From contig CAYSXL010000013.1 in assembly GCA_964435025.1 (NCBI GenBank), positions 1 to 14,359 of the forward strand: 14,359 bases of DNA. Direction: 5' to 3'. The DNA comes from PWHW01 sp964435025 (lineage in GTDB: Bacteria > Patescibacteriota > Minisyncoccia > Minisyncoccales > PWPS01). Both the position numbers and the translations under genes were made by a program. Each line of letters begins with the position of its first letter. The first letter of the stretch is position 1. The notes under the pieces were generated by a model that was not told the origin of the DNA, did no database searches, and was given only the letters and a program-made list of their open reading frames with translations. This document shows, in pieces, positions 6,301 through 13,699 of this stretch.

Positions 6301-6549
6301 TTATCTTTTATTTTCGAAAAGTTCTTTTAAGTATCTTCTACCGGAAGCGCTTTTCAAATATTTCTCTCTTTTTAGTGTTTCTTTTCTTGTTCGAAACTCC
6401 TCTATTGCAAAAACAGCCCAAGGAACAAATCTTTTTGCATAGGCATGTTGCCCATTATTATGCTCCTCAATTCTCTTTCTTATATTGCTTGTTTGACCAA
6501 CATAAGATTTCTTATATTTTTTGCTCTCTAGAACATAAACATAATACAT
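6301..6549 (-). CDS. Small GIY-YIG nuclease-like protein (copy 2)
   Basis: An 82-residue single-domain GIY-YIG protein. The first strand YYVYVLES, Y16-V-G18, basic R26 and H30 (SYVGQTSNIRKRIEEH), and the catalytic-type E62 in REKYLKSASGRRYLK are present. It shares the same scaffold and many residues with copy 1, so the two are paralogues. AGGGAG is only 2 nt from the ATG, an unusually short spacing. The stop codon falls in a 14-bp sequence repeated at the end of ftsX, and two 15-bp GC-rich direct repeats lie upstream. The role could be repair-related or selfish; sequence alone does not decide. Confidence 0.87.
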   Translation of the reverse strand: MYYVYVLESKKYKKSYVGQTSNIRKRIEEHNNGQHAYAKRFVPWAVFAIEEFRTRKETLKREKYLKSASGRRYLKELFENKR

Positions 6550-6562
6550 AACTCCCTACCAT

Positions 6563-6608
6563 CGGGTCCGCCTCGGCTCGCGCCTTGTCGAGACGGGTCC
6601 GCCTCGGC
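6563..6608. repeat. 15-bp GC-rich direct repeats between ftsX and GIY-YIG
   Basis: CGGGTCCGCCTCGGC occurs at 6563-6577 and 6594-6608, spaced 31 bp start to start. Between them CTCG and CGAG can form a small internal stem. Base composition contrasts sharply with the AT-rich genes around it. The second copy runs directly into the 14-bp repeat. Confidence 0.8.
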
Positions 6609-6614
6609 AATGAA

Positions 6615-7523
6615 TTATTTGAGGTATTTTCCGGTGGCTATTAGGCTCGAGAACATTCCAAGTATTATACCTATTCCCAGTTGCAAAACAAAAACAAAGG
6701 GCATCATCTCCAGAAAATACTGCTGAAGATTTACCTCAAGAGTGATGTTATAAGATTGAGGTATAAGAAATCCCAACAGGAAAAGAATAAAGAAAGAAGC
6801 CAAAGCGGCAACAAGACCCACTATCATACCTTGTATGACAAAAGAACCTTGCAGAAATATATTTGAAGAACCCACAAGTCGCATTACTTTGATTTCTTCC
6901 CTGAGTCCGTAGATGGTCAATTTTACCGTGTTATAGACAAGAAGAACCGCTATAATGGAAGCCACTATTCCAAGAATAATACCCCCTCTTCTTGCGCTTT
7001 CGGTAACGGCGAATATGCCTTCTATCACTTCCTCTCTGTTTGCAAAATCAATGCCGTACACATCATCTTCATGTTCTTCTTCCAGAAAATCGGTAATCTG
7101 GCTATAGACATAAGGATCTTCAGCTCTGATGTTCAAAGACGCGGGAAAAGGATTGCCTACTTCTTCCAAGGATTCCATCACCGCATCCCTATCCCCAAAT
7201 CTTTTAATGAATTGTGTTCTTGCATCTTCTCTGGAGACATAATTTATCCCGTTTATCTCAAATTTCTCGGATATTTCATCTCTTACCTCAAGTATTCTTT
7301 CTTCAGGAACAGCTATTCTAAAATCAACAGTAACATCGGCTTTTTGTTCGATATCTTTAATAAGAACATCCGCTACCCCTGTAAGCAGAAAAAGAAAAGC
7401 GGCAAGGGTAATAGCAATCGTAAGAACAAAAACGGCAACAAAAGAAATACCCCCTTCCCGGTGAAAATTTTTCCAACCAAGTTTGACCGCCCTCTTAAAC
7501 GAAATTATTATTTTTTCTTTCAT
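6615..7523 (-). CDS. ftsX: Cell division protein FtsX
   Basis: A 302-residue membrane protein, the permease-like partner of FtsE. FtsEX activates peptidoglycan hydrolases at the division site. The topology matches the family: a short cytoplasmic N-terminus, TM1 at about 25-47, a large extracytoplasmic domain at about 60-170 with a SREDARTQFIKRFG segment, then three TM segments near 177-200, 225-250 and 270-293. The conserved cytoplasmic loop REEIKVMRLVGSSNIFLQGSF is present. It follows ftsE by 22 nt in the same direction, so they form an operon. Its TAA stop lies in the 14-bp repeat that opens the rearranged tRNA-Gln/GIY-YIG strip. Confidence 0.93.
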   Translation of the reverse strand: MKEKIIISFKRAVKLGWKNFHREGGISFVAVFVLTIAITLAAFLFLLTGVADVLIKDIEQKADVTVDFRIAVPEERILEVRDEISEKFEINGINYVSREDARTQFIKRFGDRDAVMESLEEVGNPFPASLNIRAEDPYVYSQITDFLEEEHEDDVYGIDFANREEVIEGIFAVTESARRGGIILGIVASIIAVLLVYNTVKLTIYGLREEIKVMRLVGSSNIFLQGSFVIQGMIVGLVAALASFFILFLLGFLIPQSYNITLEVNLQQYFLEMMPFVFVLQLGIGIILGMFSSLIATGKYLK

Positions 7524-7545
7524 ACGAATTTTATCTCACTAAAGA

Positions 7546-8241
7546 TTATAATATAAACCTCCCTTGTTTTGAATCACTTACTATTTTTCCGTCTTTTAAC
7601 GTAATTACTCTTCTTCCCAAATCATTAACCACTTCCTTATCGTGTGTTGCAAGAAGCACCGTCGTCCCCTCTTTATTTAGTTTAAGAAGAAGTTTTAATA
7701 CTTCACGAGTGTGATAAGGATCAAGATCTCCCGTGGGTTCGTCGGCTAAAATAACATCCGGATCATGAATAAGCGCACGCGCGATTGCCGTCCTTTGTTT
7801 CTCTCCCCCGGAGACCTCGTGAGGAAAATGCATCGCCTGCTTTACCATACCTACCATTTCCAGTGCTTCGGGAACATATCTTTTTATTTCTCCATCAGGC
7901 GCTCCGGTAACTTCCATGGCATATGCTATATTCTCGTAAATTGTCTTAGAAGGAAGAAGTTTGTAATCTTGGAATATTGTTCCTATTTTTCTTCTTAGCA
8001 TACAGGACTCGCGAGCGGGCATTTCTTGGACATTTCGACCGTCAAAAAAGATATTTCCCTCTGTTGGCTCCTCTTCTCTGAGGAGCATTTTGAACAAAGT
8101 TGTCTTTCCCGCACCCGATTTCCCGACAATAGAAGCAAAATCCCCTCTTTCCACCTTGAAAGAAATATTTTCCAATACCGTATTTTCCTTCTTTGTAAGG
8201 TTTGGTGGATAAACCTTCGTTATATTGTTATAAAAAATCAT
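7546..8241 (-). CDS. ftsE: Cell division ATP-binding protein FtsE
   Basis: A 231-residue ABC ATPase. Walker A GKSGAGKTT at 40-48, Q-loop Q91, signature SGGEKQR at 144-150, Walker B VILADEP at 163-169 and the switch histidine H200 (LLATHD) are all present. It binds FtsX at the membrane and couples ATP hydrolysis to cell-wall cleavage during division. The ATG at 8241 overlaps the end of prfB by 14 nt, suggesting translational coupling; no strong Shine-Dalgarno sequence is seen. The prfB-ftsE-ftsX order is common in bacteria and supports FtsE over a generic lipoprotein-export ATPase. Confidence 0.93.
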   Translation of the reverse strand: MIFYNNITKVYPPNLTKKENTVLENISFKVERGDFASIVGKSGAGKTTLFKMLLREEEPTEGNIFFDGRNVQEMPARESCMLRRKIGTIFQDYKLLPSKTIYENIAYAMEVTGAPDGEIKRYVPEALEMVGMVKQAMHFPHEVSGGEKQRTAIARALIHDPDVILADEPTGDLDPYHTREVLKLLLKLNKEGTTVLLATHDKEVVNDLGRRVITLKDGKIVSDSKQGRFIL

Positions 8242-9320
8242 TTTTTATAATATCTAAATCTCCATCTAATACTTCTTCTACATTCGACGTTTCCTTTTGC
8301 GTACGTAAATCCTTAATAAGTTTGTAGGGATGCAATACGTAATTTCTTATTTGTGTACCCCAGCTTGAACCAAAGCCCTCCCCTTTTGCCCTTTCCGCTT
8401 CTTCTTTTTTTTCTTTCTCTTTCATTTGCTGTAATTTTGATTTTATAATATTTATTGATATTCTCCTATTTTCTCCTTGCAGTCTCTCGCTTTGAGAAGC
8501 AGCAACTACTTTTGTTGGAAGGTGGGTTACCCGTACCGCGGTCTCTCTTTTATTTACATGCTGCCCTCCGGGACCCGATGCTCTAAACACATCAACCCGT
8601 ATATCTTCTTCTTTTATCTTTACGTCCGTGTCCTTTTCTCCTATTTTCGGAAAAACATCCACTTGCGCAAAAGAGGTATGTCTCACTCCCCCAGAAGAGA
8701 ACGGTGACTTTCTTACAAGCCTATGGGTGCCACTTTCCTCTTTTAAAAATCCAAACGCGTAAGCACCGTTTATTTCCAAAGACACACTCTTTATCCCAAC
8801 TCTTCCTTCCGGACCCCCGGCATCTCCATAAGAAGCATATACTATCTTTTTTTGATATCCTTTTCTTTCGACATATCTTTCGTACATTCTTAAAAGCATT
8901 GCTACAAAATCTTCGGCATCTCTTCCACCAACACCGGATGATATCTCCAGGATGGCGCCCTTTTTATCGTATTTTCCAGATAAAAAAACGCGAAACTCTT
9001 TTTTTCCAATTTCCCTTTTTAATTCCCGTACTTTATCCGATACTTCTTTTAAAAGATCATTATCCTCTCCCAATTCTCCCAAAATTTCCTTTATCTCTTC
9101 CTTTTTCTCTCGAAAATTGCTTACAGTATTTACTTCTTCTTTAAGCTCTGCCAATTTTTTTTGTTTTTTAACCGCCGTCTCGGGATCGTCCCAAAGATCG
9201 GGTTTTGCCACATCTTTTTCCAGTTCCGATATTTCTTTTTCTTTCCCGGAAACGTCAAAGACACTCCTCCATACGGAGGATTTTTTCTTCTATTTCTTTT
9301 ATTTCCTTTTCAATTTCCAT
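8228..9320 (-). CDS. prfB: Peptide chain release factor 2, with +1 frameshift
   Basis: RF2 recognises UGA and UAA stops and triggers peptide release on the ribosome. The gene is in two frames. Frame 1 starts at ATG 9320 and reads 21 codons to CTT, then TGA (9257-9255); a +1 shift skips one T (9257) and resumes at GAC, giving MEIEKEIKEIEEKIL... to ...CLDVSGKEKEISELEK and a 363-residue protein (E. coli RF2 is 365). The RF2-specific SPF tripeptide falls at 205-207 and GGQ at about 251-253. Without the shift the N-terminal helix is lost. The start has no clear Shine-Dalgarno sequence; the mRNA 5' end may come from processing of the adjacent tRNA-Thr. The 3' end overlaps ftsE. Confidence 0.95.
9255..9280 (-). 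promoter_or_regulatory. prfB programmed +1 frameshift site
   Basis: On the minus strand GGAGGAG (9270-9264) precedes TGT-CTT-TGA-C. This matches the known RF2 autoregulation signal: an internal Shine-Dalgarno sequence, then CUU-UGA-C. When RF2 is scarce, slow reading of UGA lets the ribosome slip +1. The Shine-Dalgarno element is also the 3' arm of a 6-bp hairpin, TCCTCC-GTAT-GGAGGA (9280-9265), which is not part of the standard signal. Confidence 0.93.
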
Positions 9321-9341
9321 ATGAATATAATAACTTTAGTG

Positions 9342-9414
9342 AGCCTGAGGCCGGAATCGAACCGGCGACCTACTGTTTACGAAACAGTTGCTCTATCCCC
9401 TGAGCTACCCAGGC
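9342..9414 (-). tRNA. tRNA-Thr (anticodon CGT)
   Basis: A 73-nt cloverleaf on the minus strand. Acceptor GCCTGGG pairs with CTCAGGC (one G-U); D-arm GCTC-AGGGGATA-GAGC; anticodon stem ACTGT/ACAGT with loop TTCGTAA, giving anticodon CGT; T-arm GCCGG-TTCGATT-CCGGC. The discriminator is U73 and CCA is not encoded. It lies 10 nt after the DivIC-like gene and 21 nt before prfB, all on one strand, so it is probably cut from a shared transcript. Confidence 0.95.
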
Positions 9415-9424
9415 CTGGAAATAC

Positions 9425-9811
9425 CTACCTCCACGGTAAAAACTCACTTAAATTTTCAAAAAACCCTTTTTCTTTCTCTTCTTCTTCATCCTTTTCCCGG
9501 ATATCTTCATCCTTCTCGCTGCGAGATATTAATATTACCTCTTCGCCTTCTTTCTTAAGTAAAAGCTGCTCTCTTGCAATCCTCTCTATTTCTTTATCAA
9601 CATCTATTTTTTCTTCCTTTTCTTTTAAATAATCTCTTTCCTCCGACATCATTTCAAGTTCCGCCTTGGCACTTAAAAACTGTTCTCTGGTTTCCGCTCG
9701 CCTATTCCAAACCCTTACATTAAAGAAAACAAGCAATACAAGAATAAGAAAGAGAGGTACGAGAATAAGATAGTTGCTATTTTTTTTCTCCTTCCGTTTT
9801 TTCCTTGTCAT
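9425..9811 (-). CDS. FtsB/DivIC-like septum formation protein
   Basis: A 128-residue bitopic membrane protein. A lysine/arginine-rich cytoplasmic tail (1-13) leads to one TM helix at about 14-30, a coiled coil at about 36-70, and the family's conserved segment EIERIAREQLLLKKEGEEVI near 73-92, then an acidic tail. FtsB/DivIC pairs with FtsL and DivIB/FtsQ in the divisome. Company with ftsEX and murJ fits a division role. There is no Shine-Dalgarno sequence: a perfect -10 box ends 6 nt before the ATG, and no alternative in-frame start follows before the TM segment, so translation is probably leaderless. Confidence 0.85.
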   Translation of the reverse strand: MTRKKRKEKKNSNYLILVPLFLILVLLVFFNVRVWNRRAETREQFLSAKAELEMMSEERDYLKEKEEKIDVDKEIERIAREQLLLKKEGEEVILISRSEKDEDIREKDEEEEKEKGFFENLSEFLPWR

Positions 9812-9817
9812 GGGAGA

Positions 9818-9846
9818 ATTATATCTCAGTTCATGCTTTCATTCAA
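9818..9846 (-). promoter_or_regulatory. Promoter of DivIC-like gene (leaderless)
   Basis: On the minus strand TTGAAT (9846-9841, 4/6) is followed after exactly 17 nt by TATAAT (9823-9818, 6/6). The ATG at 9811 starts 7 nt after the last base of the -10 box, where +1 is expected. This promoter can drive the DivIC-like gene, tRNA-Thr, prfB and ftsEX separately from lepA. Confidence 0.75.
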
Positions 9847-9868
9847 GCAATAAATTTAAGAATTCAAG

Positions 9869-11641
9869 TTACTTGCGAAAGACTTCATAATAAGCCTCTT
9901 GCGGAACATTGACCTTTCCCTCTTTTTCTAATCTTTTCTTGCCTTTTTTCTGTTTTTCCAAAAGTTTTCTCTTCCTGGTAACATCACCTCCGTACAGATC
10001 TCCTGTTACATCCTTTCTTCTCGCCTTTATTGTTTCTCTGGAAATTATCTTTCCTCCTACTCTCGCCTGAAGGGCTACCGAAAACTGCTGCGAAGGAATT
10101 GATTCCTTTAATTTGCTAACCATCTTTTTCCCTTCCTCGTATGCTTCTTCTCTGGAAACTATCGTTGAAAAGGCCTCATCTACCTGATATGCGATAAGTA
10201 TCTCCATTTTAACAAGGTCTTGCGGAAAATAGTCGCTCAACTTATAGCTTGCAGATGCGTAGCCTTTGGTTGCGCTTTTTAACTTATCATGAAAGCCCGT
10301 AACTATCTTTCTTAAGGGAGCCTTATATACAATAAGCACTCTGCCCGCTGACAAATGACGGGTATCCACATAATTCCCGTCAAGCCCCTCCAGAACTTGA
10401 GTAGTATTACCGAGCATATTTTCGGGAGTAATTACTTCTAACTCGACCCACGGCTCCTTTTTTTCCGCTATTTCGTTTTCAGCCGGCCAATCCGACGCGG
10501 AGCGGATCTCCTCTCGAGTGCCATCGGTTTTTACAACTTTAAAATTCACGGAAGGCGCGGAAATAATCAAACTCAAATTATACTCTCTACGAAGTCTTTC
10601 AGAGACTATCTCCGCATGAAGAGATCCTAAAAACCCACACCTGAATCCCCTGCCGAAAACCTCTTTAAATTCCGGCTCAAAGGTAAAGGCGGGATCGGTA
10701 AGCTTTATTTCGTAAAGCGCACTTCTAAAGGTGCCGTAATCATGGGTTTCTCGAGGGTAAAAACTACTAAAAACCATGGGGCGAGGGTCTCTATATCCCT
10801 TAAGAGGGAGTACATTTTCCTTTTTCCTGCAGATAGTATCTCCCGATCTTACAACTCCCACCTCTTTTACGCCCGTTGCCACATATCCTATATCTCCGGC
10901 CATGAGCTTTTCCCGAGGAATCCACTTAAAAGAAAAGACACCGACTTCTTTTGCCTCTCCGTCGGTTTGGGATGCAAAAAGATGTATCTTGTCTTTAACA
11001 CTTATTTCGCCTTCCATTATTCGAACATGAGCGACAACTCCCTTATAAGAATTGTATTCGGAATCAAAAACAAGCGCCCTTAGGGGTTTTTCTGTTTCTT
11101 CTTTCGGTGACGGTATGCGCTCGTTAATTGCATCAAGTACTTTCTCTACATTTGTCCCTTCTTTTCCCGAAATTTCTATTATCTCCTCTCTTTTAACATT
11201 AAGAGCTTGTACCATTTCTTCTTTAACCTCTTCTATTCTCGCGCTTTCCAAATCAATTTTGTTAATCACCGGAATAATAACAAAATTCTCCCCTCTTTCA
11301 CGCGCAAGATCCAAATTCGCCAAAGTTTGCGCTTGGATTCCCTTTGTCGCATCCACCAGCAATACCGCCCCCTCAACGGCAACAAGAGATCGTGATACTT
11401 CATAGGAAAAATCAACGTGTCCCGGAGTATCTATCATATTGAGAGCACAATCCTTATATAGCATTTTTATCGGTCTCAATTTAATGGTAATCCCCCTTTC
11501 TTTTTCAAGCTCCATATCGTCAAGAAACTGTTCTTTCATATCTTTCTCTGACACCGTTTTCGTTAATTCCAAAAATCTATCCGCAAGAGTGGATTTCCCG
11601 TGGTCTATATGCGATATGATACAAAAATTCTTTTTTTTCAT
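9869..11641 (-). CDS. lepA: Elongation factor 4 (LepA)
   Basis: A translational GTPase that acts on ribosomes in the pre/post-translocation state. From the ATG at 11641 it is 590 aa. G1 HIDHGKST at 11-18, G2 RGITI at 49-53, G3 DTPGH at 71-75, G4 NKID near 126 and a G5-like SGKEG follow; domains II, III and V follow, then the LepA-specific C-terminal domain (ARRKDVTGDLYGGDVTRKRK, KKGKKRL, VPQEAYYEVF). I chose 11641 because the family begins this close to its first strand and it lies 5 nt after the murJ stop. An in-frame ATG at 11671 would overlap murJ and add ten residues. There is no strong Shine-Dalgarno sequence, so coupling to murJ is likely. Confidence 0.96.
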   Translation of the reverse strand: MKKKNFCIISHIDHGKSTLADRFLELTKTVSEKDMKEQFLDDMELEKERGITIKLRPIKMLYKDCALNMIDTPGHVDFSYEVSRSLVAVEGAVLLVDATKGIQAQTLANLDLARERGENFVIIPVINKIDLESARIEEVKEEMVQALNVKREEIIEISGKEGTNVEKVLDAINERIPSPKEETEKPLRALVFDSEYNSYKGVVAHVRIMEGEISVKDKIHLFASQTDGEAKEVGVFSFKWIPREKLMAGDIGYVATGVKEVGVVRSGDTICRKKENVLPLKGYRDPRPMVFSSFYPRETHDYGTFRSALYEIKLTDPAFTFEPEFKEVFGRGFRCGFLGSLHAEIVSERLRREYNLSLIISAPSVNFKVVKTDGTREEIRSASDWPAENEIAEKKEPWVELEVITPENMLGNTTQVLEGLDGNYVDTRHLSAGRVLIVYKAPLRKIVTGFHDKLKSATKGYASASYKLSDYFPQDLVKMEILIAYQVDEAFSTIVSREEAYEEGKKMVSKLKESIPSQQFSVALQARVGGKIISRETIKARRKDVTGDLYGGDVTRKRKLLEKQKKGKKRLEKEGKVNVPQEAYYEVFRK

Positions 11642-11646
11642 AATTC

Positions 11647-13272
11647 TTACTTTTTGGAGAAAGCCCCCCATATCCCGTAAAGTTCCGGCGCTTTCATTAT
11701 TCTTGCGCTCAAAACATAAACCGATACGGATACAAAGAAGGCAATTAAGGTTTGCGAAAATACGGCAAAAAACGTGTCCAAAATTATTACTCCCCCTATA
11801 AGTCGGAGTGTTGCAAATAAGGTAACACCCATAACAAAAGAAGCAAAGAAAGTTCTCATAAGACAGCTTTTAATACCCATGCCTCGGAAAGCACCCACTT
11901 TTTCTCTTAGAAAATAAACCAAAAGAGCAAAATGCAAAATTGTAGAAATTAAAATAGCCAGCGGAAAAGCGACTACTTCAATATTGGCAATCGCTTCCAG
12001 TTTTAGCAGGGTTGCTATAGTACTTCGGAAAATGTTCTCAAAACCAAGAAGCCACACAAAAAGAAATGAAAGTCCGATATTGGTTCCCATAGATGCGAGA
12101 GAGGCAATAAGCGGCGTCTTTGTATCTTGAAAAGAAAAAAATGCTCGCACTAAGATATGAACAAGACAACCTGCAAAAAAAGAAAAGGCAAAGACTCCGA
12201 GTGATGCCGCTGTAAGTTGTGTCTCCATCCATCCGAATTCCTGCACTCCCAAAACAAGACGCACAATATGCGCTCTTAACAAAAAGATAATGACACTGAC
12301 CGGTATTATTAAAAAGAGAGCTTGACGCATTACCAGCGAAAGATTATCCAAAAACTTCTTCTTTTCTTCATTGGCAAATGACTTGGAAAGGGATGGAAAG
12401 GCGGCAACCGCAAAAGCTACTCCTATAACGCGAACAGGAAAAGACTGAAGATGATTTGCAAGATTAAATATAGAGATGCTTCCCGCTGTAAGTAGAGAGG
12501 CTAAGGCGGTTATAACAACAATATTTATTTTGGTAGATGCTTGACTTATTACTCTTGGCACAACAAGATAAAAAATCCTTCGAAGTTCTTTTTGCTTAAA
12601 GTCCACAAACGGTCTGTATGTAAATCCCGAATAGAGGGCGGAAGGAACTTGCACGCAAAGATGCAAAAAAGACCCAAGAAGCACCCCGTAGGCAAGACCG
12701 ACAAGACCAAAATAAGGTGTGAAAAAGAAAATTCCCAAAATGATACCAATATTGTAGAGTACCGGCGCCAACGAATAAACCAGAAACCGATCAAAGTACT
12801 GCAGAATTCCCGAAAAGAGACTCGAGGCTCCTAAAATAATAGGGCTAAGCAACATAATACGGGTCAAAAGTACCGTTTTTTCCAGATATTCCGGAGAGAA
12901 GCCGGGAGTAATGAGCTTTAGGATAAAAGGCGCAAAAAGAAAAAAGAGACTACAGAAAAATATAAGAAGGAGAAGAAGTGCATTAAGAGTATTATTTGCA
13001 AGCTTCCATGCTTCCTTGTCTTCTTTTTTCAGCGTACTCGCAAAAACCGGTAAAAAGGCCGCTACTATCCCCCCCGTTATAAGAATTCCATAAATGAAAT
13101 CAGGAACCCGAAAAGCCGCAAAATAAATATCCAACTCACTAACATCAAAATAACTGACTAGGAGTCTATCTCTTAAAAGCCCCAGAAAGGCGCTTACACT
13201 CACCGAAAACGCGATAAGACCGGCAGAAAAGGTTATCGTTTTCGATTTTGAATTTATTATGCGGCTAATCAT
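11647..13272 (-). CDS. murJ: Lipid II flippase MurJ (MviN family)
   Basis: A 541-residue polytopic membrane protein of the MOP superfamily, with about 14 hydrophobic segments along its length. The conserved N-terminal stretch FSVSVSAFLGLLRDRLLVSYF, followed by DIYFAAFRVPDFIY, is the MurJ/MviN hallmark. The later segment AAFPSLSKSFANEE and the loop GCLVHILVRAFFSFQDTKTPL also fit. It moves lipid-linked peptidoglycan precursor across the membrane, so this cell makes a peptidoglycan wall. AAAAGGA directly abuts the ATG at 13272, an unusual zero spacing that leaves the exact start open. lepA follows immediately. Confidence 0.94.
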   Translation of the reverse strand: MISRIINSKSKTITFSAGLIAFSVSVSAFLGLLRDRLLVSYFDVSELDIYFAAFRVPDFIYGILITGGIVAAFLPVFASTLKKEDKEAWKLANNTLNALLLLLIFFCSLFFLFAPFILKLITPGFSPEYLEKTVLLTRIMLLSPIILGASSLFSGILQYFDRFLVYSLAPVLYNIGIILGIFFFTPYFGLVGLAYGVLLGSFLHLCVQVPSALYSGFTYRPFVDFKQKELRRIFYLVVPRVISQASTKINIVVITALASLLTAGSISIFNLANHLQSFPVRVIGVAFAVAAFPSLSKSFANEEKKKFLDNLSLVMRQALFLIIPVSVIIFLLRAHIVRLVLGVQEFGWMETQLTAASLGVFAFSFFAGCLVHILVRAFFSFQDTKTPLIASLASMGTNIGLSFLFVWLLGFENIFRSTIATLLKLEAIANIEVVAFPLAILISTILHFALLVYFLREKVGAFRGMGIKSCLMRTFFASFVMGVTLFATLRLIGGVIILDTFFAVFSQTLIAFFVSVSVYVLSARIMKAPELYGIWGAFSKK

Positions 13273-13300
13273 TCCTTTTCTTGCTGTTTGTTATAAAAAA

Positions 13301-13692
13301 GCTCAAGCAGGTGGTAAGCCGAATTCTGTCGGGGGCAGTCATTTATCTCGATCTTTGATTACTCAAAGATTCCAGCGAACCACCAAAACTTGTTCTTGCA
13401 CCCAGGTAGGGATTTAGCCGTTTCAGCTAAGCCTTCGGTGAAGCTGCCCTTCGTAGCTTTAAGCGAAGAAGGGCAACAACCCTTATAGCTCAATTCGTCC
13501 CACTACGCTCTTACGAGTTTTGTGGGACGGCTGTTTTCTTGCGAAAACAGCCGTCTCTGCTCGCACCCCGCGCCTTGCGGCGGACGGGTGTTACCCGCTA
13601 CCCTGCTCCCCTTCGACAAGCTCAGGGGGAGTGTTCGGACTTTCCTCCCTCCGCAAAGATATGCGGAAAGCGACTGCCTTACCTGCTTGAGC
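13301..13692 (-). ncRNA. rnpB: RNase P RNA (bacterial type A-like)
   Basis: The catalytic RNA that trims tRNA 5' leaders; 392 nt on the minus strand. P1 is a 12-bp perfect helix: GCTCAAGCAGGT at the 5' end with ACCTGCTTGAGC at the 3' end. Conserved landmarks in order are GGAGGAAAGTCCGAACACT (CR-I/P4 5'), GCAGGGTAGCGGGTAAC with CACCCG (P8-P9 region), GAGCAGAGACGG (P11 region), GTAAGAGCG (P12 loop), then a P18 hairpin ATCTTTGA-GTAA-TCAAAGAT, GATAAATGACTGCC and ACAGAATTCGGCTTACC (CR-V/P2-P4 3'). Helix assignments are by eye. Six Ts after P1 may aid 3' end formation. I could not place a canonical P13/P14 or the L15 GGU. Confidence 0.96.
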
Positions 13693-13699
13693 AATCTTC

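Larger units (their letters stand above)
6291..6618. repeat. 14-bp direct repeats bracketing GIY-YIG copy 2
   Basis: CGGCAATGAATTAT occurs at 6291-6304 (tRNA-Gln 5' end through the GIY-YIG stop codon) and again at 6605-6618 (ending in the ftsX stop codon). The two copies lie 314 bp apart and enclose the whole GIY-YIG gene plus a GC-rich repeat. Each copy supplies the TAA stop of the gene to its right. This geometry resembles a target-site duplication or a recombination junction. Confidence 0.8.

Noticed and set aside
6011..6442. A 143-codon plus-strand reading frame
   Set aside because: It runs antisense through a GIY-YIG gene, GC-rich palindromes and the whole of tRNA-Gln, so it is a shadow.
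7071..7556. 161-codon plus-strand reading frame opposite ftsX
   Set aside because: ftsX on the minus strand has clear family motifs and membrane segments; the opposite frame is low-complexity and unrecognisable.
9255..9257. TGA as a frameshift error, pseudogene or recoded sense codon in prfB
   Set aside because: The GGAGG...CTT-TGA-C context is the known programmed +1 signal, and the SPASM gene ends at a TGA, so TGA is a stop here (not glycine).
11642..11671. ATG at 11671 as start of lepA
   Set aside because: It would overlap murJ by 25 nt and add ten residues not typical of LepA; the ATG at 11641 sits just after the murJ stop.
13273..13300. Promoter for murJ (TATAAC at the end of rnpB)
   Set aside because: The -35 match is poor and the T-run overlaps the rnpB 3' end signal, so I could not separate a promoter from a terminator tail.
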